From Paracentrotus lividus (taxonomy: Eukaryota > Echinodermata > Echinoidea > Camarodonta > Echinidae), in NCBI GenBank assembly GCA_940671915.1, contig CALNVZ010002974.1, forward strand, positions 19,199,214 through 19,263,213: DNA of 64,000 bases, written 5' to 3'. Made by a program: the position numbers and the translations under genes. The notes beneath the pieces are model-generated. The model made no database searches. It had not been told where the DNA came from and was given only the letters and a program-made list of their open reading frames with translations. Of this stretch, positions 1 through 12,840 are shown piece by piece (position 1 is the first letter of the stretch; each line of letters starts with the position of its first letter).

Positions 1-674
1 TGGCTTGAAACCCATTCAATGTAATATGCCTGAGATAACTAAGGCTGGGTTCAATATCAAAAGCTTGCTCAATAAATTTAAATAAAATCAAGTTCAAGAT
101 TTATAATTTGCATTTTCTTTTTAAGTAATTATCATTGATTTTAAACAAATGTTTACAGCAGATCCTTATAACTTATTTACCTGGTTCACCATAACAAACA
201 AATTCTCTACTGCCTTAAAATGTTTTTACAAGACATTGTAATTTTTCCAAATTCAATGCTAGAATCTGCGGTAAAGCAAAATGTGTTGTTGCTCTTTTAT
301 GTTCACACCAATAAGTTATAAAAAGAAAATTGGGAGCTTAAAATATTTTACTCTTCCTTCCGTGTGATAAACATCATCCTAGAGAACAATAATTATCTTC
401 ATACTTCTTCCCATGGGATGCATCCAACTTAGTATGAATGTAAGCCTGGCAGGAGCTAGAAATAAGCTTACAGAACTACTTCATGATAATACAAATCTAA
501 GTCTAAAGATAAAACTACTTTAAATAGATACATGTAGGTTGAACAAAAATCACAAAGTTAAAATTCTACCTACGTAAATCTGCATAATATAAACATGCCT
601 TAGCCTACTTGCAACCTACTTATTTTGCAATATAAAGCCAGCTAAAATAGCTCAGTATATATTTAAATAACTAT

Positions 675-716
<42 letters not shown>

Positions 717-792
717 GGTTATTCATTTTTTTTTAAACTTGCCTATAATTTTAACATTTGAAGAAAAAACAATTAATTAAAAAGGGCTATTG
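1..792. other. Intron, AT-rich, poly-T run
   Basis: I see no exon here. The stretch is AT-rich and holds a 36-base T run at 676-711 followed by a short G run. By position it belongs to the intron downstream of exon e. Confidence 0.6.
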
Positions 793-1063
793 TATATACA
801 GGCATGAGACAGAGAAATTTCAAAAAAAGAGGAAAATTGCTACCAGTGAGGGAGCGGAGCGACCGAACTTCCTGGGGGTGGATTCGGGAGGGGGGTTCCC
901 CCTCCCGCAGAAAATTTTGCAATTTTACATAGAAAATTCATGATTTCTTTGGCTGCAACTTCGTCAAATCAATCTTGTGTTCCAAGTCTACACACAGTTA
1001 GAGCAGAAAATATTTCCTGAATACACAATGAAAACACCTCCGCTATGTACATGCAAAAAAAAA

Positions 1064-1113
<50 letters not shown>

Positions 1114-1198
1114 TTTTATTTTTTTTAATTTTTTTTAAAATAATTTCAAAATCCGCGGAAATCCGCGGATCCGCGGAGAAAAATCATGCCTGTATATA
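793..1198. mobile_element. Non-autonomous DNA transposon (MITE), ~406 bp
   Basis: The ends form a perfect 15-bp inverted repeat, TATATACAGGCATGA at 793-807 and its complement at 1184-1198. The outer six bases TATATA are self-complementary and may be the target duplication, leaving CAGGCATGA as the true terminal repeat. Inside are a 44-base T run (1067-1110), a purine-rich GC block (847-905) and three CCGCGG palindromes at 1152-1176. The only open frame (758-943) crosses the left end and is not a gene. No transposase is present. Confidence 0.7.
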
Positions 1199-2009
1199 TT
1201 TCTTTTATATCATGCAAACAAACAATATTGTCAGAAAAACTTTTTTAACAGTCAAGGCTGAAATTTCAAATATATACATTAAAGGAGCCAGAAACTGATA
1301 TAATACTACAAAATTCTTATTCCTTATCGTATAGCGCAAGAAATGAGCACCAGACATGAATCTGTGCCCCAATTATTCAAATGTAGCCAGCTGGTAAGGA
1401 ACGGAACCACGAGGACAGTATAATAGTTTACAAAATTGCAAAGGGAAGAGGTAATGTATCGTCTGGAGCAGCAGGAAAGAGAGTGGTAACTGAGCAGAAA
1501 GGGGTCATTAATGCCAACTCTAAAATAATTTAATTTCCTTCTAAGATTTGTGAAGTAGCAAAGGGGATTCCCTGACAGAAGATGAGATAGTTAAGTGAAG
1601 ATTAACCCTTTGACTACCGAATTTATAAAATGATACACAATCATTTTTTGATTACTAACAGTGAAAACTTTTCATAGGAAATTATCTTCAGAATAACTAT
1701 TTTTACTAACTTTGGCACCATAACGATTTTTTGATATGTCAAAATTGATGATGATGATGATGATCCACAGCATTTATATTGCACCCTATTTCTGTTGAAA
1801 ACATTCAAAGGCACAGGCTTTGCCCCTATACAAGGTTAGATTTATGGGGATCAGACTCCTGTAAGGGTCGAGCTTTGGTTTAGGGTAGATTTATAATCTG
1901 GAAAACTCAGGTATAGGATCTTTCAACGACTGTGAGATGACCATTCTGACTCATCTTCACGATTGGTGTACGTGTGTTAGTCAGAGCAAAGGAAATGAAG
2001 AGCGTACAC
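1199..2009. other. Intron, no gene seen
   Basis: Intron sequence without recognisable exons. Around 1604-1622 is the phrase AACCCTTTGACTACCGA, related to similar phrases near 17215, 23398 and 29098 and probably the edge of an old dispersed repeat. A short GAT run is at 1747-1764. Confidence 0.55.
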
Positions 2010-2504
2010 TAAAGGTGTGTTCAATGTCCATTTTAAAATTTAAACGCCAACATGAATCATGATACAAAATGCAATGACAAAACGCTGATATAAAGAGAAA
2101 CAAAGCTTGGTTCATTGTCCCCATTCCCGGTCGAAAAAGTAAATGTCTTTTAGATCTCCATTCGGAGGAAAATTTAAACGCCGAAAAAGATGCGTTTTGA
2201 ATCACGATCAGCTATGATTTTGATTTTACGACCTTTAGCAGCGCGAATGCAACGAAATGCGACAATGAACACAATTGAGTTTTCAAACGCGTTTAAATGT
2301 GCTCTCGCAGTGGCAGCTTCCAGTGCAAGTGAAAAAGAGCGTAAATGTCTGTTTTTGAGAGCCGGGAATTTAAAGACAATGGACGTATAATCAACTGAAC
2401 AGTGAACCCCTGATCGCGTTTGAGTTCTGTGTTTTGTTATTGCGTTTTGAATCATGATTCATGTTGGGGTTTAAATTTGAAAATCAACATTGAACACACC
2501 CTAA
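2010..2504. mobile_element. Family A MITE, copy 1 (long inverted ends)
   Basis: The element begins AGGTGTGTTCAATGT at 2013 and ends with the complement of GGGTGTGTTCAATGTTG at 2501; the similarity of the two ends extends about 80 bases inward, past the shared ATGAATCATGAT block. TAA flanks it at 2010-2012 and 2502-2504, the 3-bp target type of PIF/Harbinger elements. Homologous copies are at 21301-21710 and, inverted, at 59423-59929. The small frames at 1981-2205, 2174-2455 and 2190-2390 are reading frames across this repeat, not genes. Confidence 0.8.
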
Positions 2505-2811
2505 GCTACCTGTTACCCCCTGCAGACCAGAGAAGAGCCAATTACTGATAGCTATATCCGTTCCTTTCAACGTGATTGAAGGTGTAAATGATGCTGACAC
2601 TTGCCAGAGAGATAAGTTTGGATAATTGTTTCTACTTTTGACTGATATACATCACACCGGGCAATGACCTGATGGGGGAGGGGGGGGGGGGGGTTGACGG
2701 TGTATCAGAGTAGAAAAGGTACAAGGCACGGTTGTTTTGGTAGAAGGGTTTGGACAGTGATGATAGTAATGGTGGTAAATTGAAGGTATTGGTTAAAATT
2801 ACCATTACGAA

Positions 2812-2852
<41 letters not shown>

Positions 2853-3180
2853 CAATGATGAGATGATGAAGGAGGCAATGACGACGATGATGTTGCTGTT
2901 CATGATGTTGATTAAAATGATGATGTTAATGATGATGATGATGATGATGAAGTTAATGGAGGTGGCAGTAATGATAATGATAAAATGATGAAGGAGGAAG
3001 ATGAATATGATGGTGATGATGAAAATTGTGAATGACGCAGAGAAGGGTACATTGATTCATAACAATTGTGTTGATGATGATGATTTTAATCGTGATCAAC
3101 TTTTGAAAAGCTGAAACATGTTATCACATCTAAACATCTATTAATCAACTAAGACATTGTTGATTGATTTGGATACGTAC
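2505..3180. repeat. Intron with GAT microsatellite tract
   Basis: The stretch contains a G run at about 2674-2693 and a region rich in GAT/GATGAT from 2757 to 3090, with an uninterrupted (GAT)n at 2812-2850. It ends just downstream of the donor of the 39-nt exon. No further exon was seen. Confidence 0.8.
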
Positions 3181-3219
3181 CTTCTGCATGAGCAGTGCCT
3201 GAACAACTTGGTTGGCAAC
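3181..3219 (-). CDS. NCKAP5: NCKAP5-like exon e (13-residue exon)
   Basis: This 39-nt microexon encodes VANQVVQALLMQK, phase 0 at both ends. The acceptor is preceded by a long pyrimidine stretch (about 3223-3260 read on the minus strand) and ends CACCACAG; the donor is AAG|GTACGT. From memory vertebrate NCKAP5/NCKAP5L has CLDEVANQVVQALLTQK here, so 12 of these 13 residues match and the exon joins exon d exactly. Vertebrate proteins go on with Asp-Leu-Arg-Glu-Glu-Cys; I looked for that on the minus strand of 1-3180 and did not see it, so the next exon is probably left of the window. The exon was too short to appear as an open reading frame. Confidence 0.9.
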
Positions 3220-6200
3220 CTGTGGTGATCAAGAAAAGAACAAGAGAGAAAGAGATGTTACATAAAGGTTTATATTCTTGAGATTTCAATATTCAAAAGA
3301 GTAAAAAAAATATATATAAATATCCGTTATCAGGTGAGGAGTATTAAATATGAATTCAATTTGACCATTTGGACATATTTTAAATCTATTTTCAAAATGT
3401 GATCTCTTATCTGCTATACAACATGTGCATCATCAGTTTTTTGCTTTGAATCTGCATCAGGTTTTACTTGCAAGTACATGAAGGTGCAGTGTTTGTATGT
3501 GTCTAAATATCAACTTCCCTACCAACATATTAAAGAAATCATCAACTTGGGAAATGTCAAAAACTAAAAGTCACTCAATGAATTAATTTCAAATGTCAGG
3601 CCTATTCCTAACACCAGACCGAACATGAGAATTCATGGCCGATCAGGTCTGAAGGTGATTTCATCAATGTTTTACATTTAGAAATTAAAATTAGCCAGGA
3701 AGGAACCTAACTCCATTAATACCAGACCAAATATATATTCCACTCTTGGAACATACAGATCCCTTTGGGGCAAGCTTAATGTGCATGTGATAACACATGA
3801 AGTAGTTCAACCCCAGAGTTCAACAAATATGAAAGGGCAAAATTCCTTCTCAATTTCATTTTTTAGTAAAGGACACAGCTTTAACAAGTTCTATATTTCT
3901 TCAAATGCAGCCATAATAATTTAGGAGTAATAAAAAGTAAGCAATGTTAGGCGGTTTGTGCACAAAAACAATATGGACCACAAGTACACATTTTTTTCAA
4001 ACAGGTGACTGTGGCAGAATGAAAAGATCTTCAAAATATAATCGTGAAATTAAAAAATTTAAAAAAAAAACAGACAATTGCCAAATCAATTATTTCTGAT
4101 TATTTGTTGACAAATATGAAACAATTATTACACCAAGAATTGAAAGCCATGAATTACAGCATTCCTCAAAATATGTTCAGTTCAAATTATTGACACCAGC
4201 TTTACAGATGGATTCGTTTTTCCTTCGTACCTTGAGCAGATAATGACCAACCTTGATATCTGTTTGGGTTTTTTTTTTGAAAAATATCTTCTATCACAAT
4301 TGGTTGCCTAGCAACAGAGTAGCAATTCATTATTATATAGATCCTTGGTGTGATTAATTCAGGAGATCTATCATAAACTGAAGGACTGAATCAGTAAATT
4401 AGTCTTTACAAATCACATACCAGTATTAAATATAGGTTTTTGTTGTTTACAGGCTTTAGCTTCAGCGTAACACAGACAGACAAGGACATGGATTAAAGCA
4501 TGCAGTCCCAGGTACTTACTTTTCTATAAGCTATAATTAAGCCCTAATTATTGCAATTAAGCTATGTGCTTTCTGATTATGTTGCCAAAAATTGGTGCTA
4601 TTTTATCAATGCAATCAATGCTCCAATAAACATGAACATTTTCTCAACACCTTTTTACACTGATATAGATATATATTTGCTTTATTAAAATGAATGTATT
4701 CTATGAAGGAAACCCTTTGAAATAAAGGTATTTGTTATGAAACATACATCAGCCCTCCATCTTCTAATGGAATGGCACACTATTTGTACATGTACCCCCC
4801 CCAAAAAAAAAAAACAAAAAAAAAAACATACAAAATGACAAGATTTTTAGGGGCAGGTCTATTTTTGCAACCATTTCTTTAAACCTGATGCAAACCTCAA
4901 CCCATAAAATAGTTTTAAAAGCATCTGTGTCACAATGAATAGGTTTATTTCACTTTATATGATGTAATTAAATGAAACAGGTGTACATATATTGTAAATT
5001 GAATCGGCATGTGACAAGTCAGAGTGAGAGATAATGCATTCTTTATATGATTGCCAACTAGGGTTATCTGGAATTAAGAGATTGCCCTTTCGATTAGTGA
5101 AAAACAAATTAAATCTGCAATAAGAACATTAAGCAGAAGCCCAATACAAAATATTATTCCTTTTTTATTAAAGATTATTTCACTACTTATATTCCTGTAT
5201 ACGCCTTTTTCCTAATATAAAGCAACTATGCAAAAACTGCATCAAATACAAATACTTCAATGAAAAAATTGTATCTAATGCCATGGACTGCAAAATTTAG
5301 GTATTAATTTTATTTCCTTTTAAAAACCGTTTGATTGCTTTACAAAGGCTTGTATAAACAGATAGTCTTTAATGGGTTTGTTTTAATACAATACATGCAG
5401 ATGTAGCATACAGAAATCAAGACCAATATAAAACTTGAATCGCCCTTCAAAGAATTTTTTTTTTCACTTCTGCTTCAGCAAGTTAAAGTCCACTCCAAAT
5501 CTCAAACTGAAAGACACTTCGTATAAAAGACTGCAATACAGAACCAGGATTTTTTTAAGGGCTGATACCTTACCTTAAGAATCTCTAATGAAGTAAAGTC
5601 TTGTATATTTTGCAGCATACCATGTCAATATCCTGCACCGAATTCCCATAACAATATAGACCAAAATCCATACAAGATCCAAGTTTTTGTGTACAATCCC
5701 ATAAATGTAAAATCCAAAGCAAGATATCATAAAAAATATAACAAACAGAACAATTATAAACTCACAATGATTTCTATCGAGGACTGCGGTAACTGTAACT
5801 AATGCTTCTGATGCCTATATTGTTAATGAACTATTTTGCTCATAGATGAGCTGCCCTGTCCACAATTAAGCCAGTTCTTTCATGGACCAAACGCTTGTTT
5901 AAACTTTGGCTTGTGGACGGAATTAAATCAGCCCAGCTGCCAACTGATTACATTCGGCCAAAAAACACTGAATTGAAACGTGTCCAACATGCAAATTGTC
6001 CCTTTCATTGATTATCTTAATAAGCCAAAGGAGTGTACAGCATGTTGCCAAAGATAGCATAGGATTAGGGGATCATTCACATTGAGCTTCTAAATCATTA
6101 GCATGCCCTCATTTGAGAGCGAGAGAGGCATTAAACTCATTGCATTTCATGGAGGTAATGTCTTCCTAGCTCTCACCATACCATGTGTGCATTACCCTAA

Positions 6201-9200
6201 TCAGGCCTTTATTGCTTTCAATACCAAAGCCTAGTGATTGAGGACTAATCATGTGTGTTGATACATGGACATAAGCTCAGTCCTAATTACATGCAGAGAT
6301 ATTTAGGGCTTGTTTTCAATACACCTGACTACCCTTCTACACTTGAACGTTAAAATTGTCATTTCATCATCAGGAGTGTCTTGAATACTACCAGTAAAAA
6401 GACCACTATTTGATAACATGAGTTAAACGACCAGTGATTACAATAGTTGATGGCATTATTATTCACACCGTTTCCCTATTTAATGGGGGGGGGGAAATGT
6501 TTTTATGATGAAATAAAATTCTCCACTTTAAATTTAAAAATATATCAAACTACAATCATTCCTAAACTCTAAAAATTATGAAAACAAGTTTTCTCAAATA
6601 TCAATGAAAGCATTATAAAATGTATACACATTTTTACAGGGCCAAACATAACAAGAATACCAGAAGCAAGATTTATCTTTAAAAGAAGATGATCTGCAGC
6701 GGCGCCAAGCATTGTTTTAAATTGATCTGCCTAATTATTACTCCACGCATTTGTACTGATTGGACAGCTAATGATGTTCATTGATTATTGAAATCTAATG
6801 AGCCAACGGGCTGGATATTTAGATTATAGAGTTTTTAAAAAGTGAAAGGACACCTTGGGTCATTTGATATATAACAATAGTACGCTATGTTAATTGATAT
6901 GATACAATGCCTTATCATACACCAAATTTGTATTGCTTTTATGTTAAAAGGTTTTTAAATAATTCATATTGATTTTTAAGGTGGGTCCAAAGGAATTTTA
7001 AAAGATATTTTTCCTCTTATGAAACTAAATCACGTAAATTGATATGATCATAAAATCATAATCAAATAAACCCTACTTCTGTAGACAAAACACAATATTG
7101 ATATTTCCAAATTATTAAGACTAAACTCATATTTCACTATTCTGCAAAATAAGTCCAAACAATATCCTATTATATTACTAGTCATCTTACCTTACATACA
7201 CTTGAAAGATGAACAAATTTGATATAAATCCAATGATACATGCAAGAAAGTCACCATAAGGTTTGAAGAAAGTCAAATCACTCGTTTAGCTCCAATATCT
7301 TACAATATTGTCAGACTAAAAAACTTTAAAACTTGAAAGCACTTTTTGAGGAATGGTAATGCTTTCTCTGATGCCTGATAAATAACCAAAATGCTAAATT
7401 TTCACCAAAACACAAAATCCTTCCCCATTTCACCAACAATCACACCTCTTTCTCTCTCCTTCTCACTCCCTTTTTCAGCCAAAAAGGCATTATTGTAATC
7501 ACCTTAACAATACAAAATTGTTCCAAGCTCTCTATTTTTCTTTTTATGGTAAGTCTGAGATTTGCTTCAAGCAGCCTTTAGATGTACAACAATGAATATG
7601 AAAAGGAAAACATACTAAGCCCCTGCCGAGAGCTATTACCTGACTGAAAAGGAACAAATCGGATAAACTTTCAATAAACGGGTAACTTACAAGCTATGCA
7701 AGCATTATTTTTTGCCAAAGGCATTTTCTTTGTATGTTTTCAAAGATTGAATTACATCAGCGACAATGAAGCATTGAGTGTTGTAACATGATAGCTTTGA
7801 AATTGCTATTTCATATTTTGAGTATTAATAGTATTTTTCTCAAAACGAACCCCCCCCCCCCACTAAAAAAAAAAAAAAAAATTAATACAAATTTGTAAAG
7901 TTGGTATAAATGAAGTAATGGATATGCAAATATTTTGAATCAATCAGAATATGCACATTCCAGTAAAAAAAATACTCACAAAAGTAAAGCCTATGAAGGT
8001 TCTTGTTTTTCATTCTATTCATTCTTATTCTCTCAAAATACCACTTTATAAAAGGGACATCCTGTTTATACCTTCCTTCTTAAGTTTTAGATCATTTCTT
8101 CACAATTACAGCATCCTCTGAAGTCATTTTAAATTATGTGATCAGAATAATCTTTTGTTTTTTTCTAGCAGACTTAGTTATAATGGTTTTCGTTTGGATC
8201 TTGAAAATATGATAACTGATTACATTAGTCTGCTTATGAAAACTTTTAAAGAGATTTTTTCTTTTTTACTCAGCAAAAGAAAAAATAGATTTCCTCATAA
8301 TTTGTAGTGTGGCAAATTTCAAAACAATGAAACATAACACATTTTTGCTACATTTATTGTACAATAAAATAATGAACAGAATATTGAAGACAAAAGGTGT
8401 TTAGAAATAAAACACAACTCACCCACATTCTTAGAAGTTACAAAACCTTACAAACAAATAATCCAAATGCTGAGACTGAAATTCATGACCATAAATCACA
8501 GCAATTAGTTTTCCAATTAATCCTGTTTCATCATATTTTACCAATAAAATGACATTCCTATTTTGTTATCCACAATAAAGTCAAAGTCTTCTGATTATAA
8601 ATTGATTAAATATTTGCTTCCCTCAAAGTTTGCAGACCTTCTTAAGACTTTATAACATGTCCTGTTTGTATTTAGTAATTCATACACATTGTGTTCATTG
8701 CTGGTGAAATATGAAACAGTCTTGAAATATGTCTCATAATATTGACACAGTCTGCTACATGCATTTGTGTATCTGTGTGGTATACAAGTTCATGCACGTG
8801 TTTATTAATAATTAATATATATTCTTAAATTAGGTAGCAGAGACAACAAGCCTAAACAATATCTCATATAATCAAACTGGTAATGTTTTGATTATATTGC
8901 TAAAAATGTAGGTTAAAGGGTGATGCAGTGCAAATGCTGATCCAACTTTCGGTTAGTGGGATATGCTAATTTTAATCTCAATATCATATGCCATCATTTG
9001 ATGGTAATTCATGTATTCTGATACAAAATGTTTCTTAACAAGAACATTAATAATTTTCATTAGTCCCATACCTTACCTTTCTATGGTTTTCCTCCACATA
9101 TAGAGATATTCACATTTCAAATTTGTATATCGAGATGAGTATCCTTCTGTCTATTCCTTTGTACAATATCACATTAACATGGAATATCCAGACAAAAACC

Positions 9201-9871
9201 ATCAGCACTCTTTTCTCTGTTCACATCCCGATTTGAAACAATAAAATAATTCCTTTTAACTTTGGAGAGATACACCTTGAACAATCTCCTTTGCATATGA
9301 AATCAGATTCAAATCAGAATCAAATTAACTCCAAAAAATTTAGCGAAAAACTACAAATCCTAGAGATGTGCCTCAACAGATAATCCTGCCAAGCTTAGTC
9401 AGTAGATCCATTCTATTGTCCTATTATCCATGATCTAAATGCTTCAGCGTCCTTCTAGACTAAAATCTAGGCTTATAAACCACAAGGCCAAAATATAACT
9501 GATCTTATAATATGAGGTAGATCATCCTGAAGTAATAATAAGGTTTCCAAGGTAACAATTGTGTTTAAATCTAGCCAAAATACCATGCAAATCTTATCAT
9601 GATCAGTCAAATTATGAAGGAATGCAGGGTTACCTAGTCAATTAATGAACTCCATTTATAGAGTTGGCACCGATGACAATCCTTCAAAAAAAAAGAATGA
9701 ATGTTTTGAAACACACACGCTTTGAGGTATGTTTACGACCTTTCCTTTTCTCTATCTCTCTTTTTCTATTTAATCTAAGGTGATTCACATAAGTGTAAAC
9801 ACAGCTCTGTCTTCTATGTTTGCATGTGAAGATGTAAGCGCAGCATTACGTAATCATGCAATAATGTAAAC
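3220..9871. other. Intron, 6.6 kb, no gene seen
   Basis: This is the 3' part of the 16.7-kb intron between exons d and e. I see no exons or RNA genes. It holds two homopolymer couples, C-run then A-run, at 4795-4826 and 7850-7881, a G run at 6485-6493 and scattered AT-rich sequence. The part at 5850-6330 is low in repeats and is listed separately as a candidate regulatory module. Confidence 0.6.
5850..6330. promoter_or_regulatory. Candidate intronic regulatory module
   Basis: This part has no simple repeats, balanced composition and many TAAT or ATTA cores (for example near 5863, 6088, 6198, 6248 and 6278), as expected for homeodomain sites in an enhancer. The call rests only on texture against a repeat-rich background; nothing here proves function. 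Confidence 0.2.
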
Positions 9872-9874
9872 TAA

Positions 9875-9915
9875 TGCAGCTGTCATTTGTAAGACTCACG
9901 TCTTGACCCCCGGGA
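9875..9915 (+). repeat. Left 41-bp terminal inverted repeat
   Basis: It is identical to the complement of 15512-15552 over all 41 bases, ending in the palindromic CCCGGG. The similarity drops sharply after base 41, where both sides go into repeats of GCGTCA type. Confidence 0.85.
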
Positions 9916-10110
9916 TAGGTGCGTCACTTTACCAAGGATAGTCATACATTGAGATACCATGACGCACCCTATGTCACAGAAAGTGACACACCATTCCATT
10001 ACATCGACACACATGAAAGTCACACAAGTGACACACCATTTCACGAAAGTGACTTACCAAAAATGAACATTTCTGACGCACCTTTTGGTGATAGTGACTG
10101 ACCATGAACA
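9916..10110. repeat. Left subterminal repeat zone of the 5.7-kb element
   Basis: GTGCGTCAC, GTGACACACCATT, GTGACTTACC and GACGCACC occur several times in under 200 bases, in both directions. The right end has the same words (15350-15511: GACACACCAAGTGACGCA, AAGTGACTTAC, GACGCAC). Clustered short repeats near the tips are typical transposase binding zones; that role is inferred. The reading frame at 9919-10101 is only this repeat. Confidence 0.65.
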
Positions 10111-11175
10111 ACGATCGCGACATGACATAAGCACTCGCGCGCGCTGCGCTGCACGCATATGCTTTGCATGGATATGCATGCATGCGATAGACGGCCGAGT
10201 CGAGTGGAGGCGCGAGGCCAAGGATAGACGAGATAGCCCCATGAGTTCCGGCCGAAATATGCCCAGGCCATCCATATCCCCAGCTAGCTAGCCACATGCA
10301 TGCTGCACACACAGAGTTTTCAATGTAGAGAATGCGCACGCATTAAGCCCCGCCCCTTCGACGATAGCACTAGCAAGAAAAACAACTGCGCACATGTGAC
10401 ATCATTAATAACAGTGCCTTTGTTTACAAATTCGGTCATTGCTGCGTCACAATGCATAATTCATCTAGCACGTTCGCGCTCCCCTCGCATAATTTATGCA
10501 GAACTTAATTCACAACGATCACAATTATTATACCGTCCTTCAGTTTCCAAAAGGAAGAAAGATCAAGTTGAAATTACATAAAGCTACGATCGTCTTAAAC
10601 CGACCAGCCCCCGTCGCGAAGCGAAGGGAACTGACGAACCAGTAGACATATTTGGCGAAGTTAAGAAAATATCTATACATGACCACAAATTTCGTGGTCA
10701 AAATCCTTCATTGAAATTCATACTCACATTGATCAAATCTTTGAAGTTTTTCCTCGAATTGGTGACATCTGCGAATGTTTCACATGAAGTAATCAACTAA
10801 TAATGTAGAAAATACAAGGAAAATTGAGTCCATCAAACGTATATTTCTCCGTGCGTGCGTTGTCTTCGCCATACGTCTTCGCACAGTAAAAAATGACGTC
10901 ATAGAAAATGGCAGCGATGGCACCAACACTATGAGAAGAGACAAGGCCACGGAAAATTCAATTGTGTAAGTCAAGAAGCTCTTATATACTTTCATTTTTA
11001 AGTCGTTGTTACGCGTGAAAACATCATAGAAACCTTCACAACAACATTTTAAACATTAGATTGATAAAAATTAAACAGTATAAATCACCTGAGCGCTCAT
11101 CATCGCTGATTATTTCGCTGTAAATGGCGGTGGTGAAGTACAGCCCCGTCGCCTTCGGCAACGGGCTGTGTATAG
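10111..11175. other. CpG-rich interior block with hairpins
   Basis: This part is far richer in CG than the surrounding intron, with a CGCGCGCG run near 10136. A near-palindrome GACCACAAATTTCGTGGTC is at 10681-10699 and a strong hairpin at 11141-11168 (CAGCCC...GGGCTG with GGC/GCC inside). A related phrase, CAGCCCCCGTCGC, at 10606 faces the hairpin and may mark a nested unit 10605-11170. A CRE-like TGACGTCA is at 10893-10900. The minus frame 10780-10995 starts with a hydrophobic stretch but I recognise no protein. Confidence 0.4.
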
Positions 11176-12258
11176 TTACGAATCGTCTATGCCTTCATTC
11201 TCCCTCTTGAGATATTTTTAATATTTTGGTAATAAAACAAATGTATTCCATGCTTTTAATCTTGTTTTGAATCCTATGACAATTTATGATTTACAAGAAT
11301 GTTGAAATCGAGATTTTAAGGAAAAGTAGTGCAGCATCAAAAAATGCATAACGAAATCCCCCTATAAAACCCTAAAAATACAATTCAACATTGAAATTAA
11401 CAAGACGGTCTTTGCATCAAATCAGATCACTTATTACCTCCTTCATACAAACCCTTCTTCCATTTATTATCTCACAGAAAAAAAAAAAAAAAACAATAAT
11501 TAAAAAAAATATTACCCTAACCTGTACATGAAGCGTTACAACCACGTCTATTGTCTATTCGAAAAAAGCCCACCCTGCGCATGTTTGATTCTAAGACGCC
11601 CAGACTCCACCCTTGATATTCCTATTGGCACAAAATAATATTCCCATCACTGGCAACAAAGCAAGATAAAATTTCCCGTGTCAATCAGAGCGAAAGTAAA
11701 GAAAAAGGGATGGGAAGGCTCGGTCATAGCACCTCCTCATTTTGGTTGGCGTACTTCCCTTTAAAACTTCCTCGTTAAACGTAAAATTCAAGTTTGAAAA
11801 AAAATATATACATATTTAAAAAAACAAAGAAACAAACATCAGGTGCGTGATATGAAATCGAAAGAAGGATTAAAAATAAATCGTCAAAGTGGGCGGTCCA
11901 AACCTGAACGATCTAGAAAACACGACACAAGGGTTATTTACAAAAAGTTTGCATGTAGACAGTCCAGATCAGAATGAATGTAGAATGAGCGCAATGAACT
12001 TGACAAGACTGTTTTGTGACTAATATAAATTGACTTGTTTTGTCATTGATGCTCAGTGATTCTTCATTAATAAATATAATCCTTGTATGATGGATGGCAG
12101 TCTTTACACCGCCCTCCCCGCCTTCCGCTTTGATTATCTCGCTTAAATGCCCCCTTTTTAATTTATAAACTCAGTAAAACAAATTCATTTTACGAAAATG
12201 CCTCGTTCATACCACATCCATTTCCACTAGCTCCGTGCTGCTCTCGTTGATATGACAA

Positions 12259-12311
12259 TGTCACGAATCCTGATATTTGATATCCGCGCGCCAGATACCA
12301 GATCAAAACAT
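12259..12311. repeat. Conserved palindromic box, copy 1
   Basis: The box contains TTTGATATCCGCGCGCC, then CCAGATCAAAACA. The second copy at 13204-13256 has the same words in the same order. The outer halves (TTTGAT and ATCAAA) are complementary, so each box can fold. Confidence 0.5.
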
Positions 12312-12341
12312 TGTTATCGGCATCTGTTCAAAGTGTAAATT

Positions 12342-12450
12342 ACACATGCCGGAGTAGGTCAACGACTATGCTTATTTTTATTTTGAGCTTTGCAATTTAC
12401 GGTTATTGTAAATGTTGGACAACAAAAGAAACATTAATTCCGGCATGTGT
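12342..12450. repeat. Inverted repeat pair, 12-bp perfect arms
   Basis: ACACATGCCGGA at 12342-12353 is mirrored exactly at 12439-12450. The 85 bases between are AT-rich. This may be a small foldback element inside the 5.7-kb element. Confidence 0.6.
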
Positions 12451-12499
12451 CTACTTGAGAGGGGATCGTGTTGAAACTTGAAGAAAAAAATTCAAACTA

Positions 12500-12751
12500 A
12501 TAGTCATAAATTCTTTTTCAATTTCCTGACATATGATTATAATGATTTTTTTTATAGGATATATATTTTTTTATCCATGAATGATGTTGATGATAAGTGG
12601 AAGTGATAAAACAAAAAGATGATGATGACGTTGTTGTATGAATATATGTTGTTGATGTTGATGAAAATATGTTGTTGATGGAAATGGAATGTAGGCCTAC
12701 GATGAAAGTTGAAATTGGTAATGACGATGAACGATGAACGATGACGAGGGC

Positions 12752-12785
<34 letters not shown>

Positions 12786-12840
12786 GAGAAAGGGGAAGGT
12801 GAGCGTGCGCATAATTTTTGATCGCTTATCAAAGATAATT
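12500..12840. repeat. GAT/GTT and GA microsatellite tract
   Basis: The stretch is TGATGATG and GTTGTTGATG-rich, ending in a (GA)n run at 12752-12774 and further purine runs to 12796. Serine/histidine-rich frames on the minus strand are translations of this tract and are not genes. Confidence 0.85.

Noticed and set aside
10780-10995. Minus-strand 71-codon frame with a hydrophobic N-terminal stretch
   Set aside because: No known family comes to mind, and it lies inside the 5.7-kb element without splice or promoter support.
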